This document shows positions 1 to 6,324 of a stretch of 38,686 nucleotides of DNA, piece after piece. This DNA comes from a virus. Location: positions 1 through 38,686 of IMG/VR virus record IMGVR_UViG_3300048837_001082; one strand, given 5' to 3'. The notes beneath the pieces are model-generated. The model searched no databases. It saw only the letters and a list, made by a program, of their open reading frames with translations, and was not told the origin of the DNA. The position numbers were made by a program, and so were the translations under genes. Each line of letters starts with the position of its first letter. Position 1 is the first letter of the stretch.

Positions 1-5
1 GGAGC

Positions 6-84
6 GTCCTTAGTCCTTAGTCCTTAGTCCTTAGTCCTTAGGCTTTAGGCTTTAGGTGAGAGGTGAGAGGTGAGAGGTGAGAGG
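6..84. repeat. Degenerate heptanucleotide tandem repeats
   Basis: A run of 7-bp units: TTAGTCC several times, then CTTTAGG twice, then TGAGAGG about five times. The unit changes along the array while the 7-bp period is kept. Arrays of this kind are chromosomal intergenic features, as I recall most often from planctomycetes, and do not look like phage coding DNA. Confidence 0.85.
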
Positions 85-137
85 TTTCCATTTGCAGCGA
101 GGTCCCTATGCACTTGTCGGCCAATTTAAGCTCCGGC

Positions 138-217
138 TTCGCCTCTCGCTTCTCGCCACTCGCTTCTCGCCACTCGCTTCTCGCTTCTCGCCACTCGCCA
201 CTCGCCTCTCACTTCTC
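138..217. repeat. Second heptanucleotide array (CTTCTCG / CCACTCG units)
   Basis: Alternating 7-bp units CTTCTCG and CCACTCG, ending in CCTCTCA. Its complement is close to the TGAGAGG units of the first array, so the two arrays form a loose inverted pair. The period and complexity are too short for a CRISPR array. Confidence 0.8.
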
Positions 218-226
218 TATCTAGCG

Positions 227-264
227 AAAAAACCCTCGTCAGTCCCCTTGCTGACCGGCGAGGG
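227..264 (-). terminator. Leftward rho-independent terminator
   Basis: CCCTCG at 233-238 pairs with CGAGGG at 259-264, extended by TCAG/CTGA inside. Six A's at 227-232 become a T-run on the minus strand, so the structure terminates leftward transcription. It could end a transcript from the leftward genes at 640-1152, or belong to the chromosome. Confidence 0.6.
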
Positions 265-293
265 AATTGCCTATAACTAGCATGTCTTTGCCC

Positions 294-378
294 GGGCTTG
301 TGGCGGAATTGGCAGACGCGCTAGATTCAGGTTCTAGTGTCCTTAACGGACGTGGAGGTTCGACTCCTCTCAGGCCCA
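294..378 (+). tRNA. tRNA-Leu (anticodon CAG)
   Basis: The acceptor stem GGGCTTG pairs with CAGGCCC (two G-U-type pairs). The D-arm region GGCGGAATTGGCAGACGC is typical of tRNA-Leu. The anticodon stem CTAGA/TCTAG encloses loop TTCAGGT with anticodon CAG. A class II long variable arm (TGTCCTTAACGGACG) and a T-loop TTCGACT follow. Length is 85 nt with discriminator A at 378, and CCA is not encoded. It lies exactly between repeat-rich chromosome-like DNA and phage-like genes, so it is a candidate attachment site. Confidence 0.95.
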
Positions 379-454
379 CTCGCGGAGGGAGATTTGGATC
401 ACCTTCCTTCATCGTTTGGAATCTCACTTTTGGAACTCCCGGGTGGAGGTAAAT

Positions 455-643
455 GTGGCTACTTACAACGTGAAAGTGGAAGGCTGTCCGTACGTCAGTA
501 TTGAAGGCCATCGATTAGAAGCGAAGCCAAATACGACCATCATCTACGATGACCACGACAACGTCGTCGCCGTGATACCGAACGACGGGCTGCAGCTAAT
601 CGCCAATGCCGAAGCCATGGGGAAAAAGCAGCCAAAAGCTTAA
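455..643 (+). CDS. Small hypothetical protein (62 aa)
   Basis: GTG start at 455 (reads MATYNVKVEG...) with GGAGGT at 445-450 just upstream. The nearby ATG at 453 is out of frame, which is why the GTG was chosen. Soluble, mixed beta-rich protein with a Lys-rich tail and no recognised domain. It is the first gene after the tRNA, and its stop codon overlaps the stop of the convergent leftward gene in a shared TTAA. Confidence 0.6.
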   Translation: MATYNVKVEGCPYVSIEGHRLEAKPNTTIIYDDHDNVVAVIPNDGLQLIANAEAMGKKQPKA

Positions 644-879
644 GCCGCCCGGTGGACGGTCAATTTCGGAAATGCACGGTCAATCGCATTAAGCAACGGT
701 TGCCGGTCCTGTAGGTCGATCTTCAGCTGGATAACGTCGCCGAGATCAAGCGTCACGATCGCGTGATACTCGTCAGTCGATACGGCGAGAACACTGTGCA
801 GATTGATAAGGCAGCTATGACCGCGAAAGAGGATCGGCTCGGGATTGCCAAAAGGCGGTTCGGATGATTTGCAGAACAT
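640..879 (-). CDS. Small hypothetical protein (79 aa), leftward
   Basis: On the minus strand AAGGAG lies 6 nt before the ATG at 879. The protein contains FRGHSCLINLHSVLAV and a hydrophobic beta-like middle, ending in a short amphipathic helix. No confident family match. With the gene at 925-1152 it forms a short leftward unit in an otherwise rightward region, so it may be a lysogeny or accessory gene expressed separately. Confidence 0.6.
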   Translation of the reverse strand: MFCKSSEPPFGNPEPILFRGHSCLINLHSVLAVSTDEYHAIVTLDLGDVIQLKIDLQDRQPLLNAIDRAFPKLTVHRAA

Positions 880-924
880 TGGAAACTCCTTGTTTGAGGA
901 ATAAAGAGACTGATTTGAAACGGC

Positions 925-1152
925 TCATTGGCCTCCGCGACTGAGAAGTTCACGAATGTCATCGCCGTTGAGGATGGGATTCGGATGACCACATTGCTTG
1001 CGACGCTCCCACTCCTGGAGGATCAGCGGCCACGCGTCCTCGGTCATTTGAAATTCGTCGTCCGCGTAGCCACAGACGATTTGCTGGGCCAGCTCGACGT
1101 GGTTTTCCGGCAAGTCGCAAGACGGCAACTCGAAATCGAATTCATCACACAT
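925..1152 (-). CDS. Small acidic hypothetical protein (75 aa), leftward
   Basis: The ATG at 1152 is preceded by AGGAGT with 6-nt spacing. A longer start at 1191 has no ribosome site. Acidic protein beginning MCDEFDFELPSCDLPEN, with a helical WPLILQEWERR segment. No recognised domain. It is transcribed away from the gene at 1225, so the 72-bp gap between them should contain divergent promoters. Confidence 0.6.
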   Translation of the reverse strand: MCDEFDFELPSCDLPENHVELAQQIVCGYADDEFQMTEDAWPLILQEWERRKQCGHPNPILNGDDIRELLSRGGQ

Positions 1153-1224
1153 TGAACACTCCTGTCGAGGTGTATGAGCGTGTCTATCCACGCCAGAAAC
1201 AAGATCAAAAAAGGAAAGTGAATT

Positions 1225-1461
1225 ATGGTGTTGCGATTACCGTTTCATGGCGGACGACTCGATGGAATGGTTCTGGAGGTTCCCGATGGCGACGAGCCAT
1301 TTAGAATCGCCTGCGATTCAATCGACTTCATTTTTCGCGACGAGAAAGGACCGTTGGTCAACTCTCCTCAGTCGTACTATCAGCTGATCGAAAGGGAGCT
1401 TCCAAACGGTTCATCAAAGTCGGTTGGTTATCAGCACTACTACGAATCCGAAAGCGAGTAA
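1225..1461 (+). CDS. Small hypothetical protein with GGRLDGMVLEVP motif (78 aa)
   Basis: The ATG follows AAAGGAAAG with good spacing. It begins MVLRLPFHGGRLDGMVLEVP and ends in an acidic tyrosine-rich tail. The GG-x-x-DG start resembles the GGPRDGG start of the protein at 3167, a pattern I recall from small phage proteins of unknown function. Predicted compact beta-rich soluble protein. Confidence 0.65.
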   Translation: MVLRLPFHGGRLDGMVLEVPDGDEPFRIACDSIDFIFRDEKGPLVNSPQSYYQLIERELPNGSSKSVGYQHYYESESE

Positions 1462-1545
1462 ACAGCCGCGGCTGGTATTGACGGGACACCTTCAACCTGA
1501 ATTGTGCGGGTGGCGGTCACCGTAAGGCCCGCGATTGACACGCCA

Positions 1546-1559
1546 GTGTTAGTTGACAC
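1546..1559. promoter_or_regulatory. Candidate operator, GTGT-N6-ACAC dyad (upstream copy)
   Basis: The 14-mer GTGTTAGTTGACAC is itself a dyad, and its exact reverse complement recurs at 1851-1864 on the other side of the helix-turn-helix gene. It sits about 30 bp upstream of the proposed promoter. Binding by the regulator at 1611 is an inference. Confidence 0.5.
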
Positions 1560-1575
1560 ACCCGCACTTTTCTTG

Positions 1576-1603
1576 TTGACAGCGTTACAGGTAACTGTAC
1601 ATT
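1576..1603 (+). promoter_or_regulatory. Candidate sigma70-type promoter
   Basis: TTGACA at 1576-1581 and TACATT at 1598-1603 with a 16-bp spacer. The inverted repeat TACAG-gtaa-CTGTA (1586-1599) covers the spacer and -10, as an operator would. Transcription would start near 1610, so the HTH mRNA would be almost leaderless. Confidence 0.5.
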
Positions 1604-1610
1604 GGGGGGT

Positions 1611-1808
1611 ATGAGCATGTCAATTGTTGAAATCCCGAAGGGTAGGTACTACGGCGTAAAAGACGCTGCCGAAGAAATAGGCATTACGGTCGGTCGAATT
1701 CGGCAGATGATCCGGTGGGGCCAACTGTCAGCGATTCGAATCAGCGACAGAGTTTGGCTGATTTCCGAGCGAGAAGTGCAGAAACACAAAAAAAGCCGCT
1801 CGGAATGA
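1611..1808 (+). CDS. Helix-turn-helix DNA-binding protein, excisionase/MerR-like
   Basis: A 65-residue protein (63 if ATG 1617 is used; the G-run at 1604-1610 is better placed for 1617). Residues about 12-55 read as an HTH_17/excisionase-type winged helix: YGVKDAAEEIGITVGRIRQ, then RWGQLSAIRISDRVWLI, followed by a basic tail. Such proteins act as recombination directionality factors or small transcription switches. It has its own promoter and terminator and is flanked by matching 14-bp dyads, so it may be a self-regulated switch gene. No integrase is adjacent, so an Xis role is unproven. Confidence 0.8.
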   Translation: MSMSIVEIPKGRYYGVKDAAEEIGITVGRIRQMIRWGQLSAIRISDRVWLISEREVQKHKKSRSE

Positions 1809-1846
1809 TTTTGTCTATTGACAATTAATTACAATTATCGATAATC

Positions 1847-1877
1847 GCCGGTGTCAACTAACACCGGCTTTCTTTTT
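1847..1877 (+). terminator. Rho-independent terminator after the HTH gene
   Basis: GCCGGTGT (1847-1854), 6-nt loop, ACACCGGC (1861-1868), then TTTCTTTTT. The hairpin contains the second GTGT-N6-ACAC dyad (1851-1864). Confidence 0.85.
1851..1864. promoter_or_regulatory. Candidate operator, GTGT-N6-ACAC dyad (downstream copy)
   Basis: GTGTCAACTAACAC, the exact reverse complement of the 14-mer at 1546-1559, embedded in the terminator hairpin of the HTH gene. DNA binding, RNA hairpin or both are possible. Confidence 0.45.
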
Positions 1878-1879
1878 GG

Positions 1880-2023
1880 CATTCTGCCAACTTGACGGCC
1901 AAGGAATTGGAACTACCAGGAAACAGCTGGCCGCTGTAGTGCGTTTGAGCGCGCACATACGGAATCATGCCCCCACAGGGAATCGACCAGCGGCCAGCGG
2001 TCAAGCCCTGCTGGGGGTTTTTT
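1880..2023 (+). ncRNA. Candidate leader RNA or small RNA ending in a terminator
   Basis: A 140-nt non-coding gap with hairpin GTGCG/CGCAC (about 1939-1955). It ends in a strong stem, CCCCCA+CAGGG (1970-1980) with CCCTG-c-TGGGGG (2006-2017), followed by T6. The stem encloses a smaller GACC/GGTC hairpin. The next ribosome site (AAAGGAG) starts only about 10 nt later, so this may be an attenuator for the gene at 2046 or a free-standing small RNA. Confidence 0.5.
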
Positions 2024-2045
2024 ATTTGCTGAAAGGAGCAATTCA

Positions 2046-2573
2046 ATGAGTGAAGCGATGTCACAACGGCGAGAGGAGTGGAAAAAGGAGTTGGTTGGCT
2101 GCCCGAGTGAGCTATCTGAGGTTGTTCTGGGGGCGTCGATGCTTCTTGGATCAGCATCCATCTATAGGGCACTTCCGCTAAAACAGCGGTCCGACCTGGC
2201 GTCCAGCATCAAGCAAGCTGCGGAGCCGTTCATGGAGGCGTTGGACGACGCGAATAGGGCGCTGCTGCGATGCATGTTGGGCAAAAAGCTGAAAGAAAAA
2301 GCAGCTGATAACGAGTGTGACGACCTTCGCGACGAAGATGAGGACTGCGACGAGGCTTCGTTTGAGCCGTTGGCGAATTCGCCAGATGCAAAGAGCGCGT
2401 TACTGATTGACGAGATCGTGCGGCGGCTGAACGAATGCATGGACCATCTTCCTGAGCCAGCATTCCGCACGTCCGCAGACCGCGATCAATGGTTCAGCTG
2501 GAAGAGGCATGTCCGTACGTCGATGGCCAACGTCGCACGTCGCTGCGAGGAACTTGGCATCACGCAGTTCTAA
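2046..2573 (+). CDS. Hypothetical protein with acidic central segment (175 aa)
   Basis: The ATG follows AAAGGAG (8-nt spacing). Predominantly alpha-helical. Residues about 85-110 are highly acidic (DDLRDEDEDCDEASF), separating two helical regions. No signal peptide, membrane segment or recognised motif. It is the first gene of the long rightward early operon and lies directly behind a terminator-like structure, so its expression may be attenuated. Confidence 0.75.
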   Translation: MSEAMSQRREEWKKELVGCPSELSEVVLGASMLLGSASIYRALPLKQRSDLASSIKQAAEPFMEALDDANRALLRCMLGKKLKEKAADNECDDLRDEDEDCDEASFEPLANSPDAKSALLIDEIVRRLNECMDHLPEPAFRTSADRDQWFSWKRHVRTSMANVARRCEELGITQF

Positions 2574-2615
2574 GCATCGGATGATCTTTTGTCGGTGTTT
2601 TGGGAGGGCAGTTCG

Positions 2616-2816
2616 ATGAAAATCCTGGACCTATCGTGGGTGGCCCTGACGATCGTGTGGGCTGGAATGTCGGTAGCGATCGCCAACGGTTGGGCGGAGG
2701 GCGACCTTCGTTACACGTTGATCTGGATGGTGCTGTCGCTGACCAACATCCGTGTTGATCTTGTCCGAGCATCTAGGAGGCTGTCATGGGCAAGTCCAAG
2801 AAGTTCTACGGCGTGA
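2616..2816 (+). CDS. Small membrane protein (66 aa)
   Basis: The ATG at 2616 has GGGAGG 8 nt upstream. Two hydrophobic stretches (about residues 6-26 and 36-50) suggest two membrane helices with a basic C-terminus. Its end overlaps the next gene by 31 bp. Function unknown. Confidence 0.6.
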   Translation: MKILDLSWVALTIVWAGMSVAIANGWAEGDLRYTLIWMVLSLTNIRVDLVRASRRLSWASPRSSTA

Positions 2817-3028
2817 TGTACATCCGCGGGACGCGATCAGAAAAGTGCACGAGCTGCGGTGGTCCGACGACTCGGCTTATCGGCATCGGTCAGATGCGTG
2901 TCTGCACTGGCTGCGCTGTCCAGGTGATGTCGCAGATCAACGAAGCTGTCGATCGCCATGCGGATGAAGCACGGGCGGACTTTGCGAAGCGGGAGGTGCG
3001 TGATGCAAGCGTGGCAAGTGATCTGTGA
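2786..3028 (+). CDS. Small zinc-ribbon protein (80 aa)
   Basis: A strong AGGAGG site precedes the ATG. CTSC (about residues 21-24) and CTGC (about 41-44) form a classical two-knuckle zinc ribbon, followed by a charged helix. It may bind nucleic acid or protein; the partner is unknown. It overlaps both neighbours, suggesting translational coupling. Confidence 0.7.
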   Translation: MGKSKKFYGVMYIRGTRSEKCTSCGGPTTRLIGIGQMRVCTGCAVQVMSQINEAVDRHADEARADFAKREVRDASVASDL

Positions 3029-3164
3029 ATGGTGGGAGACCGTGTTGGTCGCGCTCGTCTTGTGCTTGGCCGGATTGGCTGTGCTGATTCTGGGAGCGTC
3101 GACACATCACCGTGATGAGGACGAGCTCGACCACGAGGAGAACCAGCGCCGCCTGGGAAAGTAG
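3003..3164 (+). CDS. Small single-pass membrane protein (53 aa)
   Basis: The ATG at 3003 follows GGGAGG. Residues about 8-29 form one strongly hydrophobic helix (WWETVLVALVLCLAGLAVLI), followed by an acidic/basic cytoplasmic-type tail (HRDEDELDHEEN). Starts inside the previous gene and ends 2 nt before the next. Function unknown. Confidence 0.65.
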   Translation: MQAWQVICEWWETVLVALVLCLAGLAVLILGASTHHRDEDELDHEENQRRLGK

Positions 3165-3166
3165 CG

Positions 3167-3385
3167 ATGAACGTGCAATTCCAGTACGAGCTGATCGGCG
3201 GACCGCGGGATGGGGGTGCGGTGAATTGTGAGTACCTCTTGTCCGTCGGTCATTCGTTCTGGATTGCACGCGATGACCGGCTGATGGATTTGTACAAGTC
3301 GTGGTGGAACTGTCGGACACAGCGAGTGGTGCTGGTGTTTGAGCGGACGGAGTTGATTCCGGACTGCGAATGCAATGGATTTTAG
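3167..3385 (+). CDS. Small GGPRDGG-type hypothetical protein (72 aa)
   Basis: Begins MNVQFQYELIGGPRDGGAV. This start resembles a group of small conserved phage proteins with predicted beta-strand structure and unknown role, and the protein at 1225 looks like a distant relative. It closes the first block of small early genes. Confidence 0.7.
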   Translation: MNVQFQYELIGGPRDGGAVNCEYLLSVGHSFWIARDDRLMDLYKSWWNCRTQRVVLVFERTELIPDCECNGF

Positions 3386-3387
3386 GA

Positions 3388-3480
3388 CGTCCCAGCACGG
3401 AGCTGGGCGAGGGAGCCATCAACGGTTGGTGGCGTAGATAGGACAGGCCTGGCTGGGCACGAGGCTTGGCCAGGACTTTC
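3388..3480 (+). ncRNA. Candidate structured RNA: three hairpins before the AP2/HNH gene
   Basis: Within a 106-nt gap there are three consecutive hairpins: CCCAGC/GCTGGG (3391-3407), GCCATCAA/TTGGTGGC (3415-3433, one G-U pair), and CCTGGC/GCCAGG (3448-3474). ACTTTC follows. The T-run is too short for a strong terminator, so a structured leader is an alternative. Confidence 0.45.
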
Positions 3481-3491
3481 ACGGTGATGAG

Positions 3492-4262
3492 ATGAGCATA
3501 ACGCTTATTGAGTATGAACGCCAAGTCAGGTCAATAAGTGACTGGGCAAGGATCAAGGGCATGAAGCCAGCCACGTTGAATCGTCGGATAACGCAGGTTC
3601 GCGCAGGGCGATTGACCTTGAAGCAAGCAATGGAGTCGCCTCTCGCTGCGCCGTGCATTAAACAGTGTGCCGTCTGCGGATCTGCGTTTCAGGCCCCGCC
3701 AAGTGGCAAGGTGACGTGCTCTGCACAATGTGCGGCCAAACAACTATCGCGAAGAGTGAGAACGCACGGCGAGTCCAGGACCAGACTCTATAGCATCTGG
3801 TGCGGTATGAAGTCGCGATCGAAAGGCACTGCTGGCTCACTTGCCCGCAAGTATTACAAGGGTGTCAAGCTGCATAAAGACTGGGAAGTCTTCGAGAATT
3901 TCAAGAAGTGGGCGATCGAGAGCGGCTACCGGGATGATCTTGAGATAGATCGCATCGACACCCGCAAGGGATACTCTCCCGCAAACTGTCGCTGGTCAAC
4001 TCGCAGCCAGCAAATGCAAAACACGCTCAATTTACATCGCGAGTCAACGTCACGGTATCGCGGCGTATCCTGGTGCGAGAACGCCCGCAAGTGGCGCGCA
4101 CAGATTCAATACAAGGGTGAGCACTATCATCTCGGGGTGTTCACGAAGGAGAAAGACGCTGCATTGGCCTATGCCAAGATGGCGGCTGCGTTATTCGGTG
4201 AGTTTGCAAGTTCATTAGTCAAGGAGGAATTCAATGCTGTGTTTGTCGCGAAAGAAAAATGA
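3492..4262 (+). CDS. AP2-domain protein with HNH-like region (putative homing endonuclease)
   Basis: 256 aa. An N-terminal HTH-like segment (residues 14-33) precedes a zinc knuckle (C59, C62, C76, C80). A central region (about 98-175) has the RLYSIWCGMKSR start, the IDRID motif (152-156) and NCRW (165-168), as in phage HNH-type AP2 proteins. A C-terminal AP2 DNA-binding domain follows (about 187-238: YRGVSW, KWRAQI, LGVF, LAYAKMAAALFGEFA). Such proteins are usually selfish, DNA-cleaving insertions. The Shine-Dalgarno site is weak. The last 29 bp overlap csrA, so csrA's ribosome site lies inside this gene. Confidence 0.8.
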   Translation: MSITLIEYERQVRSISDWARIKGMKPATLNRRITQVRAGRLTLKQAMESPLAAPCIKQCAVCGSAFQAPPSGKVTCSAQCAAKQLSRRVRTHGESRTRLYSIWCGMKSRSKGTAGSLARKYYKGVKLHKDWEVFENFKKWAIESGYRDDLEIDRIDTRKGYSPANCRWSTRSQQMQNTLNLHRESTSRYRGVSWCENARKWRAQIQYKGEHYHLGVFTKEKDAALAYAKMAAALFGEFASSLVKEEFNAVFVAKEK

Positions 4263-4431
4263 AACGATTTTCATCGGTGATTTGGTGCGGATCACCGTGA
4301 TTGAGATTCGCGGTGACAAGGTGCGACTGGGCATCGAAGCACCAAAAGAAATACCTGTTCACCGCAAAGAAATTCACGACGCCATCAAAAGAGAGAACGG
4401 AGGCGAAAGTGGCACGCAAGACGCAGCCTAA
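4234..4431 (+). CDS. csrA: CsrA-family translational regulator
   Basis: 65 aa, the usual CsrA length. AAGGAGG precedes the ATG. The fold is read directly: L4 and R6 (MLCLSR), IGD, IRGDKVRLGIEAPKEI, and the RNA-binding V42-H43-R44 with E46. All key RNA-contact residues known for the family are present. CsrA dimers bind GGA-containing hairpin loops in mRNA leaders and block or stabilise translation. Inside a phage operon it may reprogramme host mRNAs or time phage translation. It overlaps the genes on both sides. Confidence 0.93.
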   Translation: MLCLSRKKNETIFIGDLVRITVIEIRGDKVRLGIEAPKEIPVHRKEIHDAIKRENGGESGTQDAA

Positions 4432-5350
4432 AGCCGCGCCCAAACGTACTGCCCGAAAGACATCTCCTCGCGCTGACTGCCCTCGGCGCTTGGAGGTGTC
4501 CTCGGCGGAGTATCACCAGCTGCCGTATCTGAGTAATTCTCGACTTGAGTTATTTGACGAGGATCCGGAGCACTACGCAGCTGTGTATGTGCACGGTACC
4601 AAGTTGCCTCCGATGCCGAGTAAGCCTAAGCGAATTGGCTCCGACATTGAGAACTGGTTGTTTCGTGGCGAGCTTCCAAATATCGCTCTACTTCCGCCCG
4701 AGTTTGAAGGGCCAGATGGTCGCAAGTCGGATGCGTTTCGGAAGTGGAAGATGAAGCAGATTCCTAAGAAGATTATGTCACTGGAGGAGGTTTCGAAGGA
4801 TGAAAAGCTGTCCCCCTATCTGGAGATGGCTTCCAACATCGAGCAGCACGAGCTCGCAAACCATTTGATCTACGAGTCGGGTGCGATCGTACATGACGTC
4901 ATCCAGTGGCGGGATCCGCAATACGGCGTCGACCGCATGTGCCAACTTGACTTGTTCCGAGAGAACGAGTGGATCACCGACTTAAAATCTTCAAAGTCGA
5001 CAAACAAGGCTGAGTGGGAACGCGATGCCTACGAGTATCGATACCACTGGCAAGCTGCCACGTACATAGACGCAGTGTACGAGCTCTATGGCATCGACGT
5101 CCCGTTCTACTGGATCGTGATCAAGAACAGTCCTGGCTACGGCGTGGAAGTCTTCCGGGCCAGCGAGGAGCAAATCGAAACGGGTCGTGCGGAGTACCGT
5201 GCTGCCCTGAAGCGTTGGGTCGCGTGCCGAGATTCGGGCAACTGGCGATCGCCAACGTTCGGACTGGCCACCGAGGTTGGCGTGCCATTCTACGTGTCGG
5301 CGCGCGGCGTCGAAGTAATCCACAAGGGCATGAAGTTTTACGTGAGGTAG
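4409..5350 (+). CDS. RecE/exonuclease VIII-type PDDEXK nuclease
   Basis: 313 aa. GTG start at 4409 with GGAGG upstream; a start at 4301 would overlap csrA heavily. The Lys/Arg-rich N-terminus is followed by a helical region. The nuclease core shows D181 (QLDLF), D191-x-K193 (TDLKSS) and Q215-x3-Y219 (QAATY), the PDDEXK plus QxxxY signature of RecB/RecE-type exonucleases. It would resect double-strand ends to give single strands for annealing. The next two genes fit a recombination module, although no recognisable annealing protein follows. Confidence 0.8.
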   Translation: MARKTQPKAAPKRTARKTSPRADCPRRLEVSSAEYHQLPYLSNSRLELFDEDPEHYAAVYVHGTKLPPMPSKPKRIGSDIENWLFRGELPNIALLPPEFEGPDGRKSDAFRKWKMKQIPKKIMSLEEVSKDEKLSPYLEMASNIEQHELANHLIYESGAIVHDVIQWRDPQYGVDRMCQLDLFRENEWITDLKSSKSTNKAEWERDAYEYRYHWQAATYIDAVYELYGIDVPFYWIVIKNSPGYGVEVFRASEEQIETGRAEYRAALKRWVACRDSGNWRSPTFGLATEVGVPFYVSARGVEVIHKGMKFYVR

Positions 5351-5352
5351 GC

Positions 5353-5853
5353 ATGAAGGCATCAGATTTTTACGGCAGTTCGTGGTTGAAGAGCGAAGAC
5401 TTGGAGTTGGAGCAAACGTACGATGTCACGATTACAGATGTGTTCTCGCACACATTCGACGACGAGTCTTCATCGAAGAGCAAAGGCAAGCAGGAGAAAC
5501 GCAAAAGTCGCCCACAGCTTGCGATCGAGTTCGAGGAGTTCGACAAGCCACTGTCCCTGAATAAGGTGAATGCCAACACGATCATTTCTTTGTACGGCAA
5601 CGAAACGGACGATTGGATCGGAGCTCGGATAACGATTTACGTCAAGGAGGATGTCGAGTACGCGGGTGAAGTGATGTGCGGAATTCGCGTTAAGCCGCGC
5701 GCTCCCAAGAAGCCGGAACGGAAACAACGTCGCACAGCTCGCGAAGATGACCCACGTGAGAGTCGTCGTTCTGACTCCCGCAGCGCAAAACGAACATCGA
5801 AGCGCACGACCAGGCGGCGACGGCAGGACGATGATCAGGACGACGAGGAGTAA
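5353..5853 (+). CDS. Conserved phage recombination-module protein with LNKVNANTI motif
   Basis: 166 aa, ATG 3 nt after the previous stop. Residues about 20-115 form a beta-rich domain with the string LSLNKVNANTI, then LYGNETDDWIGARITIY and GIRVK. I recall this pattern from a common but unnamed phage family found near recombination genes, which may be a DNA-binding OB-like fold (inference). The last 50 residues are a highly charged Arg/Asp tail (KRTSKRTTRRRRQDDD), plausible for nucleic-acid contact. Tight spacing places it with the nuclease and resolvase. Confidence 0.7.
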   Translation: MKASDFYGSSWLKSEDLELEQTYDVTITDVFSHTFDDESSSKSKGKQEKRKSRPQLAIEFEEFDKPLSLNKVNANTIISLYGNETDDWIGARITIYVKEDVEYAGEVMCGIRVKPRAPKKPERKQRRTAREDDPRESRRSDSRSAKRTSKRTTRRRRQDDDQDDEE

Positions 5854-5859
5854 TCGGCT

Positions 5860-6324
5860 GTGAACATCCTCGCACTCGACCAGGCATCGAAGACAGGCTG
5901 GGCCTTGTATCAAGACGGCGAGATTTCCAGCGGCGTGATACCGCTCGTGATCGTACCGAAGTCAAAGGGTCCCGGGCATCGACTCGTTTGGTTCCAGCGA
6001 GAGATCGACGAGATGTTCGGCAGCTTCTCGCGCGGGCAACTGGCGGTCTATCACGAGCAACCGTTTACCACCGACCGGATCGCTGCGGACGTGATTGTCT
6101 GCGGTCTGTCCATGCACATCGATTCGTGGTGCGAGGCGAAGGGGTACCGCTCGCGCGTCGTCCATAACCAGACTGTCAAGAAGCACGCCACCGGTTCGGG
6201 ACGGGCGACGAAGGAACAGATGCTGCGGAATGCCAGGATCAAATGGCCGAATCAAGCGATCATCGACCACAACCAGGCTGACGCGCTGTGGATCCTGGAC
6301 TACGTGATTTATGGAGAGAAGTGA
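5860..6324 (+). CDS. RuvC-like Holliday junction resolvase
   Basis: 154 aa, GTG start at 5860. RNase H-fold signature: D7 in LALDQASKTGWA, E66 in VYHEQPF, and D141 in DHNQADALWI, matching the acidic triad of RuvC-type resolvases. It probably cleaves four-way junctions or branched DNA during recombination or before packaging. It overlaps the methyltransferase start by ATGA. Confidence 0.85.
   Translation: MNILALDQASKTGWALYQDGEISSGVIPLVIVPKSKGPGHRLVWFQREIDEMFGSFSRGQLAVYHEQPFTTDRIAADVIVCGLSMHIDSWCEAKGYRSRVVHNQTVKKHATGSGRATKEQMLRNARIKWPNQAIIDHNQADALWILDYVIYGEK

Noticed and set aside
1-217. CRISPR array
   Set aside because: The repeats are contiguous 7-bp units without spacers.
77-280. 67-codon + strand frame
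   Set aside because: It is made of the heptamer repeats themselves and has no independent coding signal.
239-511. 90-codon minus-strand frame
   Set aside because: It runs antisense through the tRNA-Leu gene and the start of the first phage gene.
455-3385. Integrase gene next to the tRNA
   Set aside because: None of the proteins here shows tyrosine- or serine-recombinase motifs; only a small excisionase-type HTH protein is present.
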